Assembly (NCBI GenBank): GCA_049890115.1
Contig: JBMHCC010000013.1
Location: forward strand, 1 to 64,000
From: UBA685 sp049890115
Lineage (GTDB): Bacteria > Pseudomonadota > Alphaproteobacteria > Puniceispirillales > Puniceispirillaceae
Length of the DNA stretch: 64,000 nt
Direction of reading: 5' to 3'
Shown: piece by piece, positions 16,345-23,433 of the stretch
Layout of the letters: every line of letters starts with the position of its first letter
Numbering within the stretch: position 1 is the first letter of the stretch
The notes under the pieces: model-generated
Seen by the model: the letters and a program-made list of their open reading frames with translations, nothing else
What the model was told of the DNA's origin: nothing
The model's database searches: none
Position numbers and translations under genes: made by a program

Positions 16345-19322
16345 CAGGTTTCAGACTTTCCAAAGGCGGTCATATTAATCGTGATAAACCTGTCACCTTT
16401 ACATTTGATGGGCAAATAATCCATGGCTATGAAGGTGATGTTGCCACATCTGCTTTGCTGGCATCAGGTGGCCGTATCTATGGACGTGGATTTAAATATC
16501 ACAGACCGCGCGGTGTTATGTCTGCTGGTGCCGAAGAAGGCGGTGCTTTATTTCAAATGGGAGACGGTGCAGAACGTGTTGCAAATGTCAAAGGGCCATT
16601 AGTTGAAATTCATGACGGTCTGTCATTATCTGGCCAGAATGCATTTCCCTCTGTTCGATTTGATCTAGGTGCGATTAATAGCTTATTTAAGCCATTTTTG
16701 ACAGCTGGCTTTTACTATAAAACCTTTATGGGGCCTTTTCATAACACCAAATTCTGGATGTTATGTGAACGATTTATCCGCAAAGCAGCTGGCATGGGGG
16801 CGGCAAGCCGTCTGCCAGACCCAGACCATTATGATATTGCAAATGGTTTTTGTGATTTGCTTGTCGTGGGGGCAGGGCCTGCTGGTCTAACCGCTGCTGT
16901 CGAGGCCGCTGAGCAAGGTAAGATGGTCTGGCTGGTTGAGCAGGATTTTGAAGCAGGCGGCTGGTATTTATCATCATCTGATTCAAAAGATAAAGCGTTC
17001 ATCAAACAGATGACAAATCGTTTTCTGGCAGCTGGCGGGGTGTTAAAGCTCCGTACAACAGCCTTTGGCCTCTATGATGGTTGTGTGGCTGGCCTCGTTG
17101 AAAGATGCACAGATCATCTTAGCGATAAGCCAGAACATAGTCCGCGTGAAATATTTCATATTGTGCGTGCTGATGCCATTTTGCTCGCCACAGGTGCTGG
17201 TGAGCGTATTCTTGCCTTCGGTGATAATGACAGAGCTGGCGTGATGAATGCCAGCGCTGTTCAAAGCTATATCAACCGCTATGGGGTGGCTGCTGGCAAT
17301 CGGATTGTTTTTGCTGGCACGCATGATGGCATCTATGAAAATGCCTTTGCTGCTCATGATGCTGGATTGCATGTCACAATTTTGGATGCGCGCGCTTCAT
17401 GCAATGATGAATTATCAACAGAATGTGACAAGCGCGGCATTATGCTTACCCTTAGCGCTATTCCTGTCAAAGCGATTGGCAGGGCTGGTGTGGTTGGTCT
17501 TGAATGTGGAATGATTGACCCGCAAACAAATGAAATGCAATCAACAGGGAAAGTCATTGCCTGTGATATAATCGGCGTCTCTGGTGGATTTACGCCGAAC
17601 ATCCAACTGATATCTCATCGAGGTGTAAAGCCTGTCTGGGATGAAATAGCGACAGCCTTTATTTCTGGCGATACAGATGAGAAGATCGCCACTTGTGGCA
17701 GTGCAGATGGCTATTTTGAAAAAGAGGCTGTGCTATCTTCTGCCAAAAATAGCGTGAAAGCATTATTATCTGGTAAGTCAGCAAGGTCAAAATCACCTGA
17801 AAGAGGCTGGGATAATGCGCAAATGCCATTATTTGAAATAAAGCTGCCTCATCGTAAATTGAAATCCTTCATTGACCCACAGCATGATGTGACAACAGAT
17901 GATATTAGACAGGCGCATAAAGAAGGGTTCCGGTCTGTTGAACATATGAAACGCTACACCACTCTTGGTATGGCAACTGACCAGGGTCGTAATGGTAATA
18001 TCTTGGGAATTGCGGCTATGGCAGATGCGATGCAAGTTGCTTTGCCAGAGGTTGGCATTACCACATTCCGACCACCTTTTACCCCTGTATCTATCGGGGT
18101 GTTGGCAGGCAGGGCACGCGGTCATCATTGGCAGCCAGTGCGCCGTACACCGTTACATGAGGCACATTTGGCACTTGGCGCACCTATGACAGATGCTGGT
18201 TTGTGGCATCGTGCATGGTATTATCCTGCTAATGGTGAGAGCCTAGAGCAGGCCTATATAGCTGAAGCTGCCAGAACAAGGCAGACTGTTGGTATTGTTG
18301 ATGTATCCACCCTTGGTAAAATAGCTGTGCAAGGCCCAGATGCAGCTGAATTTATCAATCGTCTCTATAGTAATGGTTTTGCCAAATTGCCAGTTGGCAG
18401 AGCACGTTACGGTATTATGCTTCGTGATGATGGCATGGTGCTTGATGATGGTACAACCTGGCGCCTGTCAGATGATGATTTCTTTATGACCACCACAACG
18501 GCACAGGCTGGTGAAGTGATGCGTCTGATGGAAGAAATGCGCCAGACCAGATGGCCAGATTTAAAGGTGCATTTAACATCTGTAACAGATGAATGGGCAG
18601 CTATCGCTGTGGCTGGTCCACAATCACGTGCCTTATTACAGGCCGCAATCGCTGAAATTGATTTTTCAGATGAGGCCTTTGGTTTTATGGATGTGCGCCA
18701 AGGCACCATCAAACATGATGGCAAGGAAATCTCTGTGCGTGCGGCGCGTATCTCATTTTCAGGTGAACGTGCTTTTGAGGTTTATATCGAAGCTCATTAT
18801 GGCCAGATGCTATGGCAAAAGCTCTATGAGTGCTTGCCAGATTTTGATGGTGTTTGTTATGGGCTTGAGGCTTTGGGTGCCTTGCGGATTGAAAAAGGTC
18901 ATCTGACAGCAGCTGAATTAGATGGGCGTGTTACCATCGAAGATGCTGGTCTTGGCAAGATGGCATCATCCAAAAAAGACTATATTGGCAGTGTTTTACG
19001 AAAACGCCCTTATTTACAACAGAGTGGTGAGCGCCCTCAACTAGTCGGTATCGTACCCGTGGAAGATGGTGACACATTCAATGCAGGGGCTCTGCTTTGC
19101 GATAAAGATAAAGTCTCTGGATTTGGCGAAGGCTGGATAACAGCTGTAACCCATTCCCCTGCTTTAGGACATTGGATAGGGCTAGGATTTGTCAAAGGCG
19201 GATTATCTCGCTGGGAAGATAGTACGCTGATAGCAGCAGACCCTGTCAGAGATAAGATGACAAAGGTTAAACTGATTAGCCCACATATGTTTGATGCCAC
19301 AGGAGAGCGGATGCATGGCTGA
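16341..19322 (+). CDS. soxA: Sarcosine oxidase subunit alpha
   Basis: A 993-residue large subunit. The N-terminal 100 residues form the ferredoxin-like small domain (GYEGDVATSALLASG, YHRPRG) that lacks the iron-sulfur cysteines. An NAD(FAD)-binding domain follows with VVGAGPAGLTAAVEA near 175 and ATGAGER near 280. Residues from about 610 form a GcvT-type tetrahydrofolate-binding domain: V-D-V-S-T-L-G-K-I near 654, the S-F-S-G-E-R-A-F-E-V motif near 808 and L-G-A-L-R-I-E-K-G-H near 848. This domain accepts the methylene group onto folate. The length is normal for the family. It overlaps both soxD (4 bases) and soxG (8 bases). Confidence 0.96.
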   Translation: MTGFRLSKGGHINRDKPVTFTFDGQIIHGYEGDVATSALLASGGRIYGRGFKYHRPRGVMSAGAEEGGALFQMGDGAERVANVKGPLVEIHDGLSLSGQNAFPSVRFDLGAINSLFKPFLTAGFYYKTFMGPFHNTKFWMLCERFIRKAAGMGAASRLPDPDHYDIANGFCDLLVVGAGPAGLTAAVEAAEQGKMVWLVEQDFEAGGWYLSSSDSKDKAFIKQMTNRFLAAGGVLKLRTTAFGLYDGCVAGLVERCTDHLSDKPEHSPREIFHIVRADAILLATGAGERILAFGDNDRAGVMNASAVQSYINRYGVAAGNRIVFAGTHDGIYENAFAAHDAGLHVTILDARASCNDELSTECDKRGIMLTLSAIPVKAIGRAGVVGLECGMIDPQTNEMQSTGKVIACDIIGVSGGFTPNIQLISHRGVKPVWDEIATAFISGDTDEKIATCGSADGYFEKEAVLSSAKNSVKALLSGKSARSKSPERGWDNAQMPLFEIKLPHRKLKSFIDPQHDVTTDDIRQAHKEGFRSVEHMKRYTTLGMATDQGRNGNILGIAAMADAMQVALPEVGITTFRPPFTPVSIGVLAGRARGHHWQPVRRTPLHEAHLALGAPMTDAGLWHRAWYYPANGESLEQAYIAEAARTRQTVGIVDVSTLGKIAVQGPDAAEFINRLYSNGFAKLPVGRARYGIMLRDDGMVLDDGTTWRLSDDDFFMTTTTAQAGEVMRLMEEMRQTRWPDLKVHLTSVTDEWAAIAVAGPQSRALLQAAIAEIDFSDEAFGFMDVRQGTIKHDGKEISVRAARISFSGERAFEVYIEAHYGQMLWQKLYECLPDFDGVCYGLEALGALRIEKGHLTAAELDGRVTIEDAGLGKMASSKKDYIGSVLRKRPYLQQSGERPQLVGIVPVEDGDTFNAGALLCDKDKVSGFGEGWITAVTHSPALGHWIGLGFVKGGLSRWEDSTLIAADPVRDKMTKVKLISPHMFDATGERMHG

Positions 19323-19869
19323 TTATTATACGGGAATTGAAACATCTCTTGCCAATGCTGATTTCACCACAGGCCAGAATAAGGCTGATTTGGTTATCTC
19401 AGAACGCCGCAATGTGACCATCCATCAATTATCTTTTTTTGCTGAAGAAACTGCCAAAATTACAAGCTTTTGTAAAAAAATTGGACTTGCTGGCTTGCCT
19501 GATTTCAGCCAGCTTATAGCAACAAAGCAGCATCTTCAGGCAGCCCGTGTTGAAATAGGTAAAATCTGGCTCATTGGTGATGGTTCTGTTGCAGAACTGC
19601 CTTCCTCATTTTATCCGCTGAAAATATCATCATCAAAGGTCATTTTGCGTCTATCAGGGGTGCGTGCCTCAGATGTGATTGCGCGAATTTGTGCAGTTGA
19701 TTTTAGAGATGATAAACGTAATTTTATGGCAACTGGCATACATCATGTTCCCTGTCATATATTTCATGAAGATGGTGTTTTTGATATTTATATGCCACGC
19801 AGTTTTGCCCAATCGTTAACTGACCTTATTTTAGATATTAGCGCGCAATATCATGTTCAAATGGCCTAG
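19315..19869 (+). CDS. soxG: Sarcosine oxidase subunit gamma
   Basis: A 184-residue gamma subunit counted from the ATG at 19315, which overlaps the end of soxA by eight bases; an upstream ATG at 19291 is less likely. Sequence conservation in this subunit is low, but the weakly GcvT-like fold, the L-R-L-S-G-x-R-A-S-D motif near 114-123 and the late H-V-P-C-H-I-F-H-E-D segment fit SoxG. Its identity is strongly supported by position as the last gene of soxBDAG. Its 3' end overlaps the SprT-like gene by 17 bases, so the operon appears to continue beyond soxG. Confidence 0.9.
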   Translation: MADYYTGIETSLANADFTTGQNKADLVISERRNVTIHQLSFFAEETAKITSFCKKIGLAGLPDFSQLIATKQHLQAARVEIGKIWLIGDGSVAELPSSFYPLKISSSKVILRLSGVRASDVIARICAVDFRDDKRNFMATGIHHVPCHIFHEDGVFDIYMPRSFAQSLTDLILDISAQYHVQMA

Positions 19870-20338
19870 CCAAACCAAAAGACCCTCTCAAGAAGCTTTG
19901 CGTTCAACGCGGCCTTTTGCTAATGCGCTTGATTTGGGTGCATCTCTATTTGTTGAACATGGTCTGAAAGGTTGGCGTCTTACGCTTGACCATGCAAAAA
20001 GACGCGCTGGGCAATGTGATTATAAGAACAAAACCATATCTTTATCACGCCATTATGTGAAATATGCGGATGAGGATCATATCAAAGATACGATTTTGCA
20101 TGAAATTGCTCATGCCTTAGTGGGGCCTCGCCATGGTCATGATGCGGTATGGCGCACCAAGGCGCGGGAAATTGGCTGTACAGCAACAAGGTGCCACACA
20201 TTAGAGTTCAGCGCACCGAAATGGACTATGTCATGCCCAAATGGGTGTTTTGTGACAACGCGCCATCGCCGTAAATCAAATATGGTCTGCGCGACATGTA
20301 AAACACCTGTGATGTATCACGAGGCACATGATGTTTAA
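19853..20338 (+). CDS. SprT-like zinc metalloprotease
   Basis: A 161-residue protein with the zincin motif H-E-I-A-H at residues 83-87 and a third likely ligand in R-H-G-H near 93-96, the arrangement of SprT-like proteins. A C-terminal zinc-ribbon-like part follows with cysteine pairs near 127-131 and 145-148. The family includes eukaryotic SPRTN/Wss1-type proteases that degrade DNA-protein crosslinks; bacterial members are mostly uncharacterised. It overlaps soxG by 17 bases and the downstream oxygenase by 11 bases, so all are probably translated from the sarcosine oxidase message. A role in repair of formaldehyde damage is a hypothesis from that context. Confidence 0.82.
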   Translation: MFKWPSQTKRPSQEALRSTRPFANALDLGASLFVEHGLKGWRLTLDHAKRRAGQCDYKNKTISLSRHYVKYADEDHIKDTILHEIAHALVGPRHGHDAVWRTKAREIGCTATRCHTLEFSAPKWTMSCPNGCFVTTRHRRKSNMVCATCKTPVMYHEAHDV

Positions 20339-20933
20339 GGCAACAGATAAACGCCTAGCCCAATTACACAAAGCACTTGGTCGGTTGGCAAAGCCGCATG
20401 CTAGATATGTGTCTTGTGCATTCTTTCATGATGATGAAATCAAGGCTATGATCGACGCCACAGCAGATTTACCCTTCAGACCCGCGCAAAAAATAGTTGG
20501 TAATGGTGTTGTTCAAGATATGGATGTTTGTTTTCCAGCCCCGCGCATATCAGTTTATGATGATTGTGCTAGCTTGCTTGAAGAGGGGGTCAATCATTGG
20601 CGATATCGCGCTGATTATCTGCCGCAGGATATTTATCTGAATGATTTTGCGGTGCAGCGCTATCCTCTCAATTCACAGGGTATCGGCATTCATAAAGATG
20701 GCCTTCGTTATAAAATGCTTGTCTTTATCATAACGCTAGCAGGGTCATCACGTTTGTTTTACACCAATCACAGACAGGGCGGTAAACGTTATGCGATTAA
20801 TGATACCCCTGGAAGGTTGGTGATTTTAAAAGCACCTCAATTCAAAGATATGGCAGATGATGAACGTATTCTGCATGGGGTAGATCGTCTGGCAGGGGGG
20901 CGATTATCCATCGGGTTCCGACATGAGGCGTAA
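20328..20933 (+). CDS. 2-oxoglutarate/Fe(II)-dependent oxygenase (AlkB-like fold)
   Basis: A 201-residue protein with the facial triad of non-haem iron dioxygenases: H-K-D near 121-123 as H-x-D, a distal histidine in I-L-H-G-V near 183, and the 2-oxoglutarate arginine in L-S-I-G-F-R-H-E near 197. The Y-x-x-x-x-Q-G-I-G-x-H-x-D context and the overall size recall AlkB-type repair dioxygenases, but specificity for nucleic acid cannot be shown from sequence. The start overlaps the SprT-like gene by 11 bases, with a GAGG ribosome site before two adjacent ATGs (20328 and 20331). It may be the last gene of the extended sarcosine oxidase operon. Confidence 0.78.
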   Translation: MMFKATDKRLAQLHKALGRLAKPHARYVSCAFFHDDEIKAMIDATADLPFRPAQKIVGNGVVQDMDVCFPAPRISVYDDCASLLEEGVNHWRYRADYLPQDIYLNDFAVQRYPLNSQGIGIHKDGLRYKMLVFIITLAGSSRLFYTNHRQGGKRYAINDTPGRLVILKAPQFKDMADDERILHGVDRLAGGRLSIGFRHEA

Positions 20934-20999
20934 ATAAAGTTCTTGTCAATCAATGTTTGGTTTGTCATGCTGAAAGTTACCACACAAGATGAAGGCGTA

Positions 21000-21075
21000 G
21001 AATGCTGCGCTTGCCATCAACCTTGTTGATTAGAAGCGCCAGCATTCGGCCTGTTAGCAAAACAGGAGGTGCTCT
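21000..21075 (+). promoter_or_regulatory. Structured 5' leader of hpf with hairpin over the ribosome site
   Basis: Two stem-loops lie just before the hpf ATG. The first has outer arms 21000-21007/21040-21047, a second helix 21008-21012/21034-21038 after a single-base bulge, and an inner helix 21016-21021/21025-21030: 19 base pairs in all. The second, CCTGTT (21050-21055) with AACAGG (21061-21066), covers the first bases of the AGGAGGT ribosome site (21064-21070). No T-run follows either, so this looks like translational or stability control rather than termination. Confidence 0.6.
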
Positions 21076-21681
21076 ATGAAAATCAATGTCGCAGGTAAGA
21101 ATATGGATACTGGTATGGCCTTTCAGGAACATGCCACAGATTCAATATCACAAATAGTCGACAAATATTTCCACAATGCGATCAGCGCTCATGTGACTTT
21201 GGAAAAAGCAGATGAAGGCTTTACCGTTCGCACAAGAGTCAATTTAACCAGACGAATGGAATTAGAGGCAACAGGTCATGCACGAGACGCACATGCCGCT
21301 CTTGATGCTGCTATTGAACATGCTGAAAAACGCTTGCGCCGGCACAAAAGGCGCTTGAAAAATCATCGTGTTGCTAATCAAGAAACAGACTTCATTATTG
21401 AAGCCCCCTTATCAGTCTATCCCTCTGCCAGTTTTGAAGAGGATGGTGCAACAGATCAAAATGATGAGGAAGATACCGCACTACCTGTTATTGCTGAGCT
21501 ATCTTATGAGATTGAGCAATTATCAGTTGAACAAGCTGTTATGAGGCTTGAATTATCAGATGCACCATGTCTGATGTTCCGTAATGCTGCTCATGAAGGG
21601 CTGAATATGGTCTATCGCCGTGATGATAATACCATAGGTTGGGTTGACCCAAGAGGGGCACGCCAGACCAACAGCATTTAA
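21076..21681 (+). CDS. hpf: Ribosome hibernation-promoting factor, long form
   Basis: A 201-residue long-type HPF. These proteins bind the decoding region of idle ribosomes and join 70S particles into inactive 100S dimers. Residues 1-100 form the RaiA/YfiA fold with a basic R-L-R-R-H-K-R-R-L-K helix near 90-99. An acidic linker follows (about 130-145), then the C-terminal dimerisation domain near 145-195 (E-Q-A-V-M-R-L-E-L, F-R-N-A, V-Y-R-R-D-D-N-T-I-G-W-V-D-P). The ATG has a perfect AGGAGGT ribosome site partly buried in a hairpin. It is followed by a strong terminator, so the gene is its own unit and is not beside rpoN as in many bacteria. Confidence 0.93.
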   Translation: MKINVAGKNMDTGMAFQEHATDSISQIVDKYFHNAISAHVTLEKADEGFTVRTRVNLTRRMELEATGHARDAHAALDAAIEHAEKRLRRHKRRLKNHRVANQETDFIIEAPLSVYPSASFEEDGATDQNDEEDTALPVIAELSYEIEQLSVEQAVMRLELSDAPCLMFRNAAHEGLNMVYRRDDNTIGWVDPRGARQTNSI

Positions 21682-21707
21682 CAAAATTATAGCAAATATC
21701 CGCTATG

Positions 21708-21745
21708 ATCGCTTATCATCTAACCCTAGGTGATAAGCGATTTTT
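21708..21745 (+). terminator. Intrinsic terminator after hpf
   Basis: A 14-bp stem (21708-21721 with 21728-21741, one wobble) has a six-base loop and is followed by TTTTT, 27 bases after the hpf stop. Confidence 0.92.
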
Positions 21746-21798
21746 ATGGAATTCAAGATAGGCGAAATATGACAAGCTTCTGTCTGATATGAGATAAA

Positions 21799-21835
21799 TA
21801 TCACCTATCACCTGTCTAGCCTGAAAAGGTGATAG
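21799..21835 (+). promoter_or_regulatory. Hairpin with alternative pairings over the mttB-like ribosome site
   Basis: A directly repeated TATCACC element (21799-21805 and again at 21806-21812) faces a single AGGTGATAG (21827-21835). The nearer copy gives a perfect 9-bp stem with a 13-base loop; the farther copy gives an alternative 8-bp stem. The right arm contains the AGGTG ribosome site of the gene starting at 21837. It may be an operator or an RNA switch. Confidence 0.5.
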
Positions 21836-21836
21836 A

Positions 21837-23402
21837 ATGGGGGATTTCATGGATGATCAGCAATCAAGGCGTGGTGCGAGGCGGCGTAATGCCAGTGGTA
21901 AGGCAACACGTAAAATTTTAGATGGCCAGCTTGACTGGCAAGTGCCATCCTATGCTGATAATCCCATCGAACCTATGTCAGCAGATCAAGTTGCTGCTAT
22001 TCATGATAATTCGCTGCGTATTTTAGAAGAAATCGGCATTGTCTTTTTGAATGATGAAGCTTTATCCATTCTGGCAGATGCTGGCTGTGATGTGGATTGG
22101 CAAACAAAAAATGTGCGCTTTGATAGGGATTTTATCATTGGCCAGGTGAAAAAAGCACCATCTGACTTTACCCTGACGCCGCGCAACCCGCAAAAGCAGC
22201 TTCATTGGGGTGGACGAAATTTTAGTTTTGCTAATGTTGCCTCAGCACCAAATGTTATGGATATGGATAATGGCAGGCGTGTCGGTGACAGAGCTGCCTA
22301 TCAGGATTTTTTAAAATTATCGCAATCATATAACTGCATTCACTTTATCTCTGGCTATCCAGTAGAGCCGCTTGATATTCACCCATCAGTTCGTCATTTG
22401 CATTGTATTTATGATAAAATTGCCTTCACTGATAAGGTGGTTCATGCCTATTCACTTGGGAAAGAGCGTATTGAAGATGCGATGGAGATGGTGCGCATTG
22501 GCTCTGGTTTGAGTGATGCTGAATTTGAATCACAAGTCCATATGTTTACCAATATCAATTCAACCTCGCCGCTAAAACATGACTGGCCGATGCTAGATGG
22601 CGCCATGCGTGCTGCTAGAAGAGGGCAGGCTGTTATTATATCGCCTTTTACCCTATCTGGTGCGATGGCACCTGTGACCTTAGCAGGTGCGATTTCTCAG
22701 CAAAATGCTGAAGGTTTGGCAGCGATTGCGCTTCTGCAATCTGTCAAGGAAGGGGCACCTGTGGTGTATGGGGCCTTTACCTCTAATGTGGATATGAAAT
22801 CAGGTGCGCCAGCCTTTGGTACACCTGAATATATCAGAGCAATGCAAATGTCTGGCCAGATGGCACGCTATTATGGCCTGCCATGGCGTGGTTCCAACGC
22901 GAATGCGACCAATGCGCCAGATGCGCAAGCTATTTGGGAATCTGCTTTTTCATTGCAAGGTGCGACCTCTGGTGGTGCAAATGTGATTTATCATGCGGCA
23001 GGTTGGCTAGAAGGCGGCTTGTCAGCGTCTTTTGAAAAATTTGTGATTGATTGTGAGATGTTGCAACAAATCATCTATGCCCAAAAACCAATCCCATTTT
23101 CAGATGATGATCTTGCCTTTGATGCGATTAAAGAAGTGGGACCAAATGGTCACTTTTTCGGCGTTGATCATACACAAAGCCGTTACAAGGATGCTTTCTA
23201 TAGCCCGTTATTGTCAGATTGGCGCAATTATGAAAGCTGGGAGGAATCTGGTGCTGTCTGGACGCATGATAGAGCCAACCAGCATTTTAAACAGATTTTG
23301 GCAGAATTTGAAGCACCGCCACTTGATGAGGCGATTGATGAAGAATTACGAGATTTTGTTGATAGGCGTGTTGCTGAAGGCGGCGCACCAACAGATTTTT
23401 AA
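21837..23402 (+). CDS. MttB-family (trimethylamine/betaine) methyltransferase, non-pyrrolysine
   Basis: A 521-residue member of the MttB superfamily. Archaeal MttB demethylates trimethylamine with pyrrolysine; bacterial homologues without it act on glycine betaine or other quaternary amines and pass the methyl to a corrinoid protein. The TIM-barrel marks include A-D-Q-V-A-A-I-H near 48, G-x-R-x-F-S-F near 127 and the late A-x-S-G-G-A-N-V-I-Y-H-A-A-G-W-L-E-G-G-L near 377. The frame is open throughout, with no internal TAG to suggest pyrrolysine. The ATG at 21837 has AGGTG seven bases before it. It runs 31 bases ahead of a DMGDH-like gene. No corrinoid protein or activase gene is in the window, so acceptor and substrate remain open. 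Confidence 0.85.
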   Translation: MGDFMDDQQSRRGARRRNASGKATRKILDGQLDWQVPSYADNPIEPMSADQVAAIHDNSLRILEEIGIVFLNDEALSILADAGCDVDWQTKNVRFDRDFIIGQVKKAPSDFTLTPRNPQKQLHWGGRNFSFANVASAPNVMDMDNGRRVGDRAAYQDFLKLSQSYNCIHFISGYPVEPLDIHPSVRHLHCIYDKIAFTDKVVHAYSLGKERIEDAMEMVRIGSGLSDAEFESQVHMFTNINSTSPLKHDWPMLDGAMRAARRGQAVIISPFTLSGAMAPVTLAGAISQQNAEGLAAIALLQSVKEGAPVVYGAFTSNVDMKSGAPAFGTPEYIRAMQMSGQMARYYGLPWRGSNANATNAPDAQAIWESAFSLQGATSGGANVIYHAAGWLEGGLSASFEKFVIDCEMLQQIIYAQKPIPFSDDDLAFDAIKEVGPNGHFFGVDHTQSRYKDAFYSPLLSDWRNYESWEESGAVWTHDRANQHFKQILAEFEAPPLDEAIDEELRDFVDRRVAEGGAPTDF

Positions 23403-23433
23403 ATCACACATTTCAGGATAGAGATTACATATT

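Noticed and set aside
21837..23402. Pyrrolysine-containing MttB
   Set aside because: The frame has no internal TAG and the gene is of the bacterial non-pyrrolysine type; no pyl genes are nearby.
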